Shown: positions 39,616-47,441 of the stretch, piece after piece
Position numbering within the stretch: position 1 is the stretch's first letter
Layout of the letters: each line of letters begins with the position of its first letter
From: Candidatus Iainarchaeum sp.
GTDB taxonomy: Archaea > B1Sed10-29 > WALL01
Direction of reading: 5' to 3'
Length of the DNA stretch: 64,000 nt
NCBI GenBank assembly: GCA_023129115.1
Contig: JAGMCR010000002.1
Location: 62,001-126,000 of the forward strand
The notes under the pieces: generated by a model
Database searches by the model: none
The model's input: the letters and a program-made list of their open reading frames with translations, nothing else
What the model was told of the DNA's origin: nothing
Program-made: the position numbers and the translations under genes

Positions 39616-40350
39616 GTGAACAGAGAGATGGTTGGCGCAGTTATGGATTCGCAGTACGTACTGAACACTTACTCACCAGAATTAAGTCGTGCTATCTTCT
39701 CAATCCAAAGCCCCTTAACACAGGGCTACACCTACTTGCGGAGGAACCGCAAGGCCAAGACCGTCGAAAAGCTCTTTGAAGAGCTTGACATGCTCACACA
39801 CGCAGAGAAAGAAGAATTGATAACCGAGTTAATTGCGTACCTCCCCAAAGACTCCAGCATGTCCGAGTTCGAGAGAGCCAAAAAAGAGCTCGCGAACCTT
39901 GACAAAAACGCCAAGATAAACAACTTGCTGAAAGACCTAAAGGTTAAGTACGAACGGCTAAGCCAAAAAGACAAACTAGAAATATTTAAGCTATCAATAT
40001 CAAAAACAACGCCCACCCTAGTCGCGCTCAGGGACTTCATATCCGAGAACATGCTTGAAGCAAAAGACATCGAAGCACTCATGGTCATAGACCAAGCGGT
40101 TTACGTCGCTGGAACGCTATGCGACGAGATACTGAAAGCAATTGAAAAGAACCAAGACGAAAGAGTGGAACTACTTCACGCTTTCTTGTTTTTCCTTCTC
40201 CTGGAGCTAGAAGCGATTCGCCGCGGCACAGTCGAGCCCGAAACGCTTTACGACAATATCGCGTTCATCACGAGCTTCACAGACAAGACCCGTGAAGAGC
40301 GAAGCATTGAAATCAAGCAAAGCGTGTTCGGGGTAGCGGGAGTAGCTTAA
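39616..40350 (+). CDS. Hypothetical partner of PIN-like protein
   Basis: 244 residues from GTG 39616 (ATG 39628 possible), after TATA TTTATTTATAT (about 39575-39586). Charged, helical, no motif recognised. It overlaps the PIN-like gene by one base (TAATG), which suggests translational coupling and an antitoxin-like or accessory role. Confidence 0.55.
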   Translation: MNREMVGAVMDSQYVLNTYSPELSRAIFSIQSPLTQGYTYLRRNRKAKTVEKLFEELDMLTHAEKEELITELIAYLPKDSSMSEFERAKKELANLDKNAKINNLLKDLKVKYERLSQKDKLEIFKLSISKTTPTLVALRDFISENMLEAKDIEALMVIDQAVYVAGTLCDEILKAIEKNQDERVELLHAFLFFLLLELEAIRRGTVEPETLYDNIAFITSFTDKTREERSIEIKQSVFGVAGVA

Positions 40351-41027
40351 TGAACTCCATAGACTCGAACGTGGTCATTGCAGTAGCGAACCCGTTTGAC
40401 TACTCCCACAAGACATCAGTCAAAACAGTCAAGAACCTAGACGAGCTGCTCGTCCTCCTTAACGTGTTCACGGAAAGCAAGGCAACCATACAACGGAAGT
40501 ACAACAAGTCGCTCGCGAAGTCGGTAACGGAAATAAGAAAAATCACGGCCGAGAGGAACTCCCTGCTCTTCGGCAAGCTCGTTGTCCAAGCCCTCGAAAA
40601 ACTCAAGAAAAACAACCCAAATCTAGAAGGCTTCATAGACCTCGTCTACTCTGAATTCCGGACCTGCGAAAACCAAAAGGACATCAGCGCAGCCATGAGC
40701 CGACTAAACGTATTTGGAGTAGCCTTAATCAAGTCACTGGAGGATGTCCTGAGGAAAGAGCGCCCAGACATTGAGTTTTATGAGCCAACCGAAGAGTTCA
40801 ACAAAATGCACCTAAAAGTCTATGACCTGATTGCCGGGTCATATTTCCAGGACCGAAACGACAAGCTCATCTACACCGACTGCGTGGCCCTCGCGCAGAT
40901 TGAAAACGACAAGCTCACGTTCCACACGTTTGACGAGGAGTTCCACAAGACCGCGAAAAGCACTAATGCTTCACTACCCCAGAAATACTCCAAATTAGTG
41001 GATTTCAACAAGCTAAAACCAAATTAA
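40350..41027 (+). CDS. PIN-like domain protein (putative nuclease/toxin)
   Basis: 225 residues. MNSIDSNVVIAVANP begins like a PIN domain (Asp5), and the end has YTDCVALAQIENDKLTFHTF, then DEEFHKT, the usual position of the other acidic residues. About 100 helical residues are inserted between. Metal-dependent RNA cleavage is inferred from the fold. Last cargo of the array before the junction at 41055. Confidence 0.6.
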   Translation: MNSIDSNVVIAVANPFDYSHKTSVKTVKNLDELLVLLNVFTESKATIQRKYNKSLAKSVTEIRKITAERNSLLFGKLVVQALEKLKKNNPNLEGFIDLVYSEFRTCENQKDISAAMSRLNVFGVALIKSLEDVLRKERPDIEFYEPTEEFNKMHLKVYDLIAGSYFQDRNDKLIYTDCVALAQIENDKLTFHTFDEEFHKTAKSTNASLPQKYSKLVDFNKLKPN

Positions 41028-41028
41028 A

Positions 41029-41068
41029 CGGGGACACTTGACCTAGTCGAGCCGCCCTCCCGAGGCTT
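41029..41068 (+). repeat. Cassette junction, type B, array end
   Basis: GGGGACACTTGACCTAGTCG, AGCCG, core CCCTCCCGAGGCTT (41055-41068). CTTGAC pairs with GTCGAG. TTTTTATATTTT, the promoter of the GMP synthase gene, begins inside the last bases of the core. Confidence 0.8.
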
Positions 41069-41109
41069 TTTATATTTTAACCGCGTAACTGCTTGAGCGG
41101 GGTGCGTTT

Positions 41110-42045
41110 ATGGACTATCAAAGATTCATAACAGAAAAAACAAAAATGATTTCTGATGCCGTTGGGGGCGGCGTTGCAATCAATGCCCTGTCCGGGGGAG
41201 TGGACAGTTCAGTTGTTACAGTGCTTGGCCACAAGGCAATCGGCGACAGGCTGAAGACTTATTTTGTCAACAGTGGGCTGATGAGGGAGGGCGAGGCCAA
41301 GCAAGTCGTGGACTGCTTTGCAGGGCTCGGGATAGAAGTCAATGTGCTCGAGGCGCAGGAAGAGTTCTTCAGTGCCCTGAAGGGGCTGGAAGACCCCGAG
41401 GAAAAAAGGAATGCAATCACCAACAGTTTTTATGCAAACGTTTTCAGCAGGCTTGTCAGGGAAAGCGGGGCAAAGACCCTTCTGCAGGGCACCATACTCA
41501 CTGACGTTGACGAGACAGTGGCGGGAATAAAGAGGCAGCACAACGTCCTGGAGCAGCTTGGGATTGACACCGAGAAGGAATATGGCTACAAGGTCCTTGA
41601 GCCACTCATTGAGCTGAGGAAGGACGGCGTGAGGGAGCTTGGGAAAGCGCTTGGAATGCCAGAAGACGTCTTCACGAGGATTCCCTTCCCCGGCCCTGCA
41701 CTGGCCGCCAGGGTGATTGGGGAGGTAACGCCCGAAAGAGTGGGGCTGGCCAGGAAGGCGACAAAAATAGTTGAGGAAGAGCTCAAGGACTCAAACGCAT
41801 TCCAGTATTTCGCGGTGCTCATGAGCGACAGGGCCACGGGAATGAGGGAAGGGAAGAGGGCGTTTGGCGAAATAATCGTGGTAAGGTGCGTGGAAAGCAT
41901 TGACGCGCGAACCGCAACCCCAACGCAGCTGCCCTGGGAAAAGCTAAAGGCAATAGAGCAAAAGATTACGTCTGAGCTGCCGGAAGTCGTCAGGGTCCTG
42001 TACGACCTAACCCCAAAGCCGCCCTCGACAATAGAATTCGTATAG
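41110..42045 (+). CDS. guaAB: GMP synthase subunit B (ATP pyrophosphatase)
   Basis: 311 residues, the archaeal stand-alone synthetase subunit that converts XMP to GMP with a separate amidotransferase. PP-loop ALSGGVDSSVVTVLG; GTILTDVDETVAGIKRQHNV; RIPFPGPALAARVIGEV; ends LTPKPPSTIEFV as the dimerisation domain should. A conserved housekeeping gene at the right end of the array, with its promoter touching the last good core. The amidotransferase subunit is not in this window. Confidence 0.95.
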   Translation: MDYQRFITEKTKMISDAVGGGVAINALSGGVDSSVVTVLGHKAIGDRLKTYFVNSGLMREGEAKQVVDCFAGLGIEVNVLEAQEEFFSALKGLEDPEEKRNAITNSFYANVFSRLVRESGAKTLLQGTILTDVDETVAGIKRQHNVLEQLGIDTEKEYGYKVLEPLIELRKDGVRELGKALGMPEDVFTRIPFPGPALAARVIGEVTPERVGLARKATKIVEEELKDSNAFQYFAVLMSDRATGMREGKRAFGEIIVVRCVESIDARTATPTQLPWEKLKAIEQKITSELPEVVRVLYDLTPKPPSTIEFV

Positions 42046-42089
42046 CGCATAAGCTTCTATGGTGTCTCCTGAAACAATTGGATGGGAAT

Positions 42090-42152
42090 GCAAGGCCCCC
42101 CCCGAGGCCCTTATCATCCAGTGCTGGATTCCGCACCAAACTATTTATAGAA
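42090..42152 (+). repeat. Possible decayed junction beyond guaAB
   Basis: CCCCCCCCGAGGCC resembles a core (near 42096), and ATTCCGCACC followed by AAACTATTTATAGAACTT matches the block after the core at 21598. The TATA in that block is 26 bases from the start of the next gene. Confidence 0.45.
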
Positions 42153-42173
42153 CTTCGAGTCATCATTTATGGA

Positions 42174-42917
42174 ATGCCCGAGATTACATTGTTGTTGGTT
42201 TTACTCGCCGGAGTGGCCGCGGGCTTTTTTGATTCAGCACTTGGGGCTGGCGGCTTAATCTCAGTCCCGTCCCTCATCTTTCTCGGCCTTCCCCCCCAAG
42301 TCGCAATAGCAACTGACAGGTTCGGCACCCTCGGCCAAATGACCACTGCCTTCTTCAAGTTCTGGAAAGCCAAAAAAATACTCTGGAAATACGTCCCTAT
42401 CCTCGCAGCCATTAGTTTGGTGGGTTCCTTAATTGGCGCAAACATCTTGTTGGCTGTTGACCCGAATATCCTCCAGCAAATTGTTGGCGTCTTCCTGCTT
42501 GTCCTCCTGCCGTTCATATTCTTGAAACAAAACATTGGCGTCAAGCGAAGCAAAGTGCCCAAGTCCAAGGCCGCGCTGGGTTTACTGATTTATTTCCTCA
42601 TCATGATTTTTGGAGGATTTTTTGGCCAGGGAACAGGGCCCATGATATTCTATGCCCTCACGTACTTCCTCGGGTTTACAATGATTGAGGTGCTTGCCAC
42701 CGGCATCATCCCCTGGTTTGTCCTCTCCATATCCTCATTGGTGATATTCGCGCTCTATGGAATCATCGACTATGAAGTCGGGATTGTCTTGCTCATAGGC
42801 ATGGCGGTTGGTGGCTACATCGGCGCCCACGTCGTGTTAAAAAAAGGCGACTTGTGGGTAAAACGCCTGTTTATTCTGTTCGTAATCATTTCAGGCCTAA
42901 AATTATTGTTCTTTTAG
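42174..42917 (+). CDS. TauE/SafE family anion exporter
   Basis: 247 residues from ATG 42174, leaderless after TATTTATAG (42142-42150). Eight hydrophobic helices with LAGVAAGFFDSALGAGG at the start and GGFFGQGTGPMIFYALT in the second half, the two repeats of the family. Probable export of sulfite or an organic sulfonate or acid. Its promoter is shared with array repeats. Confidence 0.87.
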   Translation: MPEITLLLVLLAGVAAGFFDSALGAGGLISVPSLIFLGLPPQVAIATDRFGTLGQMTTAFFKFWKAKKILWKYVPILAAISLVGSLIGANILLAVDPNILQQIVGVFLLVLLPFIFLKQNIGVKRSKVPKSKAALGLLIYFLIMIFGGFFGQGTGPMIFYALTYFLGFTMIEVLATGIIPWFVLSISSLVIFALYGIIDYEVGIVLLIGMAVGGYIGAHVVLKKGDLWVKRLFILFVIISGLKLLFF

Positions 42918-42951
42918 AAACGTTTTTATTCTGCGCCGCTGTTTTTATTTC

Positions 42952-43440
42952 ATGGCAGCCGCCACCCCTCCCGCAAAGACAAAAATAATTGACGTCACTC
43001 CACACGACCCGACCGCAAAGACAAAGATTGAGGTCGACGCCATGCACAAAACAGTGTACGTGACCGAGTACCACCCGTTCCACAAGCGCACGCGCGGAGA
43101 AAAAATCGCAGACCTCGTCGCAGAAGTCGGCGGCAGCTGGTCCTTCATACTACTTTTTTTCTTCTACCTATCGGTGTGGGTTGGCCTGAACCTCTGGCTC
43201 GTCGGCACCGCCGGCGCGTTCGACCCGTACCCCTTCATACTCCTCAACCTAACCCTCTCCTGCCTCGCCGCGATACAGGCCCCGGTAATCCTCATGAGCC
43301 AGAACCGGTCTGCGAAGAGGGACAGGAAAAAAGAAGAGCACGACCACTTAATCAACAAGAAGGCAGAGCACGAAATCGCGGACATGCAGAAAGACCTCGA
43401 GGAAATCAAGGGCATGATACGGAAGCTCTCCAAGAAGTAG
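42952..43440 (+). CDS. DUF1003 membrane protein
   Basis: 162 residues. Two transmembrane helices with the family signature FDPYPFILLNLTLSCLAAIQ and APVILMSQNR, followed by a coiled tail. Function of the family is unknown. Eight bases before the AlkD-like gene, so co-transcribed. Confidence 0.88.
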   Translation: MAAATPPAKTKIIDVTPHDPTAKTKIEVDAMHKTVYVTEYHPFHKRTRGEKIADLVAEVGGSWSFILLFFFYLSVWVGLNLWLVGTAGAFDPYPFILLNLTLSCLAAIQAPVILMSQNRSAKRDRKKEEHDHLINKKAEHEIADMQKDLEEIKGMIRKLSKK

Positions 43441-43448
43441 GCGTTCGC

Positions 43449-44126
43449 ATGCCCACTGCCGCACAACTCCTCAAGCAGCTAAAGCCCCTAGGCACCAAAA
43501 AGAACCGCGAGGGAATGGCGCGGTTCGGCATCAACACCACTGACGCGTTTGGCGTGCCAGTCCCAAAAATCCGTGCACTCGCCAAACAAATCGGGCCAGA
43601 CCACAGGCTCGCCCAGGAACTGTGGAAGACCGGGAACCACGAGGCGCGCCTGCTCGCTTGCTTCATTGATGACCCCGCCAAAGTCACGGAGGCCCAGATG
43701 GGGCGCTGGGCAAAATGCTTTGACTCGTGGGACGTTTGCGACCAGTGCTGCGGCTGCTTGTTCGGCAAGGCCCCGTTCGCGTACAAAAAAGTGCGGGAGT
43801 GGGCGAGGCGCGACGAAGAGTTCGTGCGCCGCGCCGCGTTCGCGCTCCTCGCGTCCCTCGCCGTGCACGACAAGAAAGCGGGCGACAAAAAGTTCGAGCA
43901 GTTCTTTCCGCTCATCAAGAAGTACTCCACAGACGAAAGGAACTACGTCAAAAAAGCGGTGAACTGGGCGCTCCGCCAAATCGGCAAAAGAAACAAAGCG
44001 CTGAACAAAAAAGCCGTTGCCGCAGCGAAAGAAATAAAGAAAATCGACTCGCGTTCCGCGCGGTGGATTGCCGCGGACGCGATTCGCGAGCTAACAAGCG
44101 AGAAAGTCCGGCGGCGGCTTAACTGA
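43449..44126 (+). CDS. AlkD-like DNA alkylation repair protein
   Basis: 225 residues of HEAT-like helical repeats: FGVPVPKIRALAKQIG, CFDSWDVCDQCCG, FVRRAAFALLASLAVHD, DERNYVKKAVNWALRQIGKR. These match the COG4912 alkylpurine DNA glycosylase group. The Trp-Asp (SWDVCD) pair and the VKKAVNWALR helix face the lesion in known members. Ends overlap the convergent gene by 8 bases. Confidence 0.88.
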   Translation: MPTAAQLLKQLKPLGTKKNREGMARFGINTTDAFGVPVPKIRALAKQIGPDHRLAQELWKTGNHEARLLACFIDDPAKVTEAQMGRWAKCFDSWDVCDQCCGCLFGKAPFAYKKVREWARRDEEFVRRAAFALLASLAVHDKKAGDKKFEQFFPLIKKYSTDERNYVKKAVNWALRQIGKRNKALNKKAVAAAKEIKKIDSRSARWIAADAIRELTSEKVRRRLN

Positions 44127-45099
44127 GAGCTGCCTCTCCGCCTTCCTTGCGGAGCTTGATGATTGCTTTTGTTTGGTCTTTGATGTAGCTCTTCAATTCT
44201 TTTGTGAAATGCTCGCGCCCCTTGGTGAATGCCTTAAATTCCTCGATGCCGGCGCCGCCCATCAAATTCTTACCGTAGCTGAGCCTATCGTGGAGCTCGT
44301 CCATGGCGGCCTTCACTGACGTCGCTACTTCCACGCCGCCGTCCCTCTTTGTTATTCTCTTAATTTCCAGGTTGTCTTCTGTGGGCCAAAGCATCCTGTC
44401 CATCAACTCCTGAATGTTAAGCTGGACGCCAATTATTTCCCCCCCATAGTCGCTTTTTTGCGTCATCGTTCTCTCCCATTTTTCCCTTTTTGTTGGCAGC
44501 CGTATACCTCCGCGCCTACCTGCCCTCAGCACTGGATTATAATTGTCAGCCTCCGCCTTACGCATTATAACCCGCTGCTCCTCCGCCTTTTCTTCCAGCC
44601 GGGCTTTCGTTTTGTGCATGTCCTCAAGAACGTCAAGCTGTTCGATTATGTGGTTAATGTTCCAGAGGTATCCCGCGGGGTCTTCGTGGACAGTGGTCCG
44701 TATCTTGCGCTCTTCAATGTTCCTGATGTCCTGCGGCTTGGCCATTTTGTACGCAGCCTGTTGCTCCGACCAGGTCTTCAGTGCTATATCACTTTTTGCG
44801 TGGAGTTCCTTCATTTTTGCTTCAGTTAGCTTGTTTTTTTCTACTAACTCGTCGACCTCTTTATGCAGTTCCTCTAGAATAGTTTTTTTGAATTGCTTTA
44901 TGGTGGTTTGCTTGATGGCTCCCGCCTCTTTTTCGGTAGCCCGCTCTGCCCCCCATTTTTCAAGGTCTTTTCCCTTGTAGGGCACAATATAGTCCTTATT
45001 CTCCCCTACTTGGATTCTCCTCCCCAAGTTGCTCCCAACGACTTTTGTGCCACGCTTCTTGGAGCTTTTTTTCTTCCCGGAACCGCCTTTCTTGGCCAT
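44119..45099 (-). CDS. Coiled-coil protein, unknown
   Basis: 326 residues from ATG 45099 (MAKKGGSGKKKSSKKRG, a very basic start). TATA CTATTTAAGT (45134-45143) upstream. Long helices (TIKQFKKTILEELHKEVDEL) and no catalytic motif. The basic tail could bind nucleic acid. Overall style resembles the unknown protein at 47442. Function unknown. Confidence 0.6.
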   Translation of the reverse strand: MAKKGGSGKKKSSKKRGTKVVGSNLGRRIQVGENKDYIVPYKGKDLEKWGAERATEKEAGAIKQTTIKQFKKTILEELHKEVDELVEKNKLTEAKMKELHAKSDIALKTWSEQQAAYKMAKPQDIRNIEERKIRTTVHEDPAGYLWNINHIIEQLDVLEDMHKTKARLEEKAEEQRVIMRKAEADNYNPVLRAGRRGGIRLPTKREKWERTMTQKSDYGGEIIGVQLNIQELMDRMLWPTEDNLEIKRITKRDGGVEVATSVKAAMDELHDRLSYGKNLMGGAGIEEFKAFTKGREHFTKELKSYIKDQTKAIIKLRKEGGEAALS

Positions 45100-45164
45100 C
45101 AAACCACCTGAATACTTTATCACACCCAGCACTTAAATAGGTTATTGCAAAAAGCGAGCCCCTG

Positions 45165-45725
45165 TCAGCGCGGCTGCAGCTTTTCCACAATCAATAGCGG
45201 CCACAGCACATTCGTCGCCATCACTGTTATCTTCTGCACGAACGGCCCGTATGCACTCCCCGTGGAGGCAAGCGTCGCGATTGCCAGCAAGGCGGCCACG
45301 AGCCCGAACGCCCTGTACACTGCCGGCAGCTTTTTTGCTTTTATCGAGAAAAGCGTCACGGCAACAGGCATGCACACGAACCACAGGAGCGTTGCCGGGA
45401 CATGCAGCCAGTGGTCCATGGGAAAGACGCCAAGGAGCGCCAGGGACAACCCCGCCCCCACGCCCGCCAGTTTCGCCGCCTTCCCCGGCGCCACGGAATA
45501 AAACCACGCCGCGAACACCACGCCCCCAACCACGACCACCGTGTTGAACACGAGCGCCGAGTAAAACGAGACGCCCCACACCCCCAGCGCGCTAAGCATC
45601 TGCCCAAAAAAGTCGTATCCCGGGTAAAGCTCAATCGCCACCAGCACGCCAGCGAGCTGGATGAATATCGCGGCAATCATCGCGTTGCCCAGATGCCTTA
45701 ACCACGCTTTCCGCATGCCATTCAC
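45165..45725 (-). CDS. DUF998-like membrane protein
   Basis: 186 residues, six hydrophobic helices: IFIQLAGVLVAIELYPGYD, ALVFNTVVVVGGVVFAAWFY, GVFPMDHWLHVPATLLWFV. The GVFP...H...H pattern is that of the DUF998 family. GTG 45725 or ATG 45716 may be the start; the TATA at 45743-45752 is shared with the divergent ZIP gene. Function unknown. Confidence 0.72.
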   Translation of the reverse strand: MNGMRKAWLRHLGNAMIAAIFIQLAGVLVAIELYPGYDFFGQMLSALGVWGVSFYSALVFNTVVVVGGVVFAAWFYSVAPGKAAKLAGVGAGLSLALLGVFPMDHWLHVPATLLWFVCMPVAVTLFSIKAKKLPAVYRAFGLVAALLAIATLASTGSAYGPFVQKITVMATNVLWPLLIVEKLQPR

Positions 45726-45774
45726 TAGGCAAGCGATTGGTTATAAAAATATCGGTGGATTAACGGCATTTGCA

Positions 45775-46503
45775 ATGCTAGAGATAATCACACTCGCAAC
45801 CCTGTCCGGCCTGACCACGTTCATAGGCGTTTGGCTAGCAACCGTCATCAAGAAAAACAAGACGCTGATTTCCATCGGCATCGGCTTCTCGAGCGGCGTC
45901 ATGATTGCAATCAGCTTCCTCGAGCTCATGCCAATGGCCATGGCCCTCGCGCCCGGCATGCTCGTCCTCGCCGCGTTCTCCGCCGGCTTCGGAATCGTCT
46001 GGCTCTTCGACTACTTCCTCCCCCACATGCACTTCATCAAGGAAGCAGGCAAAATGGGCGCCGCCATGAAGACCGGCTACCTCGTCACGTTCGGCATAAT
46101 CATACACGACTTTCCCGAGGGATTCGCCATGGCCACAGCGTTCGTCGTCAACCCACTCGCCGGCATACTCGTCGCCATCGCAATCGCCATCCACAACATT
46201 CCCGAAGAGTTCGCGCTCGGCGTCCCGCTCGTCCTCATGGGCAAAAAGAAGCTGCTCTACAAGCTCGCCCTCGTCTCGGCGCTCGCCGAGCCGGCCGGCG
46301 CCGCCATCGGCCTCTTCCTGTTCAGCGCGTGGCCCGCGCTCAACCCATTGATGCTCGCGTTCGCCGCGGGCGCGATGGTGTTCGTCTCGATAGACGAGCT
46401 CCTCCCCCTCGCCCAGAAGTACGGCGGCTTCAGCCACGCGTCGCTGGGGCTATTGTTCGGAATAGTCACTTACGCCGTGCTTGCCCTCGCCCTCGGCGTC
46501 TAG
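45775..46503 (+). CDS. ZIP family metal transporter
   Basis: 242 residues, eight helices, leaderless ATG 45775 after TTATAAAAAT. The metal-site helices are plain: FGIIIHDFPEGFAMATAFV and AIAIHNIPEEFALGVPLVL (HNxPE). A cytoplasmic His-poor loop is short. Likely imports Zn or another divalent metal. A second ZIP protein is encoded at 49038. Confidence 0.9.
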   Translation: MLEIITLATLSGLTTFIGVWLATVIKKNKTLISIGIGFSSGVMIAISFLELMPMAMALAPGMLVLAAFSAGFGIVWLFDYFLPHMHFIKEAGKMGAAMKTGYLVTFGIIIHDFPEGFAMATAFVVNPLAGILVAIAIAIHNIPEEFALGVPLVLMGKKKLLYKLALVSALAEPAGAAIGLFLFSAWPALNPLMLAFAAGAMVFVSIDELLPLAQKYGGFSHASLGLLFGIVTYAVLALALGV

Positions 46504-46522
46504 TTGCCCCGCGCCACCCAAA

Positions 46523-47401
46523 TCATGGCTTTGGCCCGTCTTCCAGCGATGGCTTTGGCTCGTATTTCAAGGGTATCCTGATGTGAAAAATGGTTCCAGG
46601 GAACTCTGCACCCGGGTTCGCGGGCTCGAACCACAAGTGCCCTTCTCTCAGCACATTATCTGCATTGGGGTGGTGCAGTTCAACCGCCTGCTTAACGAGG
46701 TGTGTGCCGACGCCCGTGCCCTTTTCCCTGCCGGTGACATACTTATTGAACAGCGTGTCCTTCATGAATTTTGGGACTCCGGTCCCATTGTCCCGGATGT
46801 GCAGCACGAAGTACCCATTGTCTTTTTCGCCAGAAATATGGACGAACGGGTCCTCTATTTTATTGTCTTTGAAGTTGTCGGCGGCGTTATCGATAATGTT
46901 CTTCACGAGGGACTCAATTTTGTGGGAGGCCACCTCGGCGGTTTGGGGCAATGCGCCAATATCCAAGTCTATTCTCATCCTTTTTTCGTTTCTCACGATT
47001 TTGTTCAAGAGGCCATGCAGGTTTGTCTCTACTGGATTAAATGGCTTTTTGTAGTTGGCAAGGACATTGTCTATGTCGTCAAAGCCACCTTCTACCCCGT
47101 CTTCCCAACCTTCAATAGCGATATTATCCCTTGCCAGTCCCGCTAACCCCTTTATCTTGTTCAGTGGCGCCCTCAAGTCATGAATCCCTGCCCCCAAATC
47201 GAATTCGCTTCCCGTTCCCCTATGCCTTATTGGCGTGTATTTTTCCCTGTTCTTGAGGTAATTGCCAATCCGGTCAGCAGTTTCACCGCACAGCCTGGCC
47301 AGCTTGCCAGCGGAAGGCCGCCTTCTGTTGCTCTTGTAGGACTTCCACTGCGTTTTTATCCGGCTTATCCTAGACTTTATCTCCCCCAATCCTTTTGCCA
47401 T
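46523..47401 (-). CDS. Soluble histidine kinase without sensor domain
   Basis: 292 residues, no membrane segment. H-box AGIHDLRAPLNKIKG; N-box LVKNIIDNAADNF; G1 HIRDNGTGVP; G2 GTGVGTHLVKQAVELHH. The N-terminal 70 residues are basic and helical, with no PAS or GAF domain. No response regulator is encoded in the window, so its partner is elsewhere. Such orphan kinases occur in several archaea. Confidence 0.87.
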   Translation of the reverse strand: MAKGLGEIKSRISRIKTQWKSYKSNRRRPSAGKLARLCGETADRIGNYLKNREKYTPIRHRGTGSEFDLGAGIHDLRAPLNKIKGLAGLARDNIAIEGWEDGVEGGFDDIDNVLANYKKPFNPVETNLHGLLNKIVRNEKRMRIDLDIGALPQTAEVASHKIESLVKNIIDNAADNFKDNKIEDPFVHISGEKDNGYFVLHIRDNGTGVPKFMKDTLFNKYVTGREKGTGVGTHLVKQAVELHHPNADNVLREGHLWFEPANPGAEFPGTIFHIRIPLKYEPKPSLEDGPKP

Positions 47402-47441
47402 TAATAGATGGTTATGAGGCGCAGCCTTTAAAAAAACAGCG

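Larger units (their letters stand above)
12932..41068 (+). mobile_element. tRNA-Thr-anchored array of gene cassettes with one tyrosine integrase
   Basis: Copies of the tRNA 3' end (CCCTCCCGAGGCTC or close variants) recur in one orientation. Exact or near-exact cores start at 12932, 15539, 16271, 21598, 22482, 22650, 22832, 26955, 28066, 28337, 29682, 30627, 30841, 32959, 37201 and 41055; decayed ones lie near 34104 and 36402, and a possible one near 42096. Between cores are units of 0.17-5.3 kb, mostly one gene or one operon each. Most cores are preceded by hairpin-forming sequence and followed by a second hairpin or its partner arm. The integrase lies in the third unit. The composition resembles an integron, but the core is a tRNA end. 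Confidence 0.85.

Noticed and set aside
12932..41068. CRISPR array
   Set aside because: The repeats are spaced 0.17-5.3 kb apart, contain genes between them, derive from a tRNA and no cas gene is present.
12945..42152. Conventional IS elements or transposases
   Set aside because: No transposase-like protein was seen; terminal inverted repeats belong to the cassette units, which carry no enzyme of their own except the integrase.
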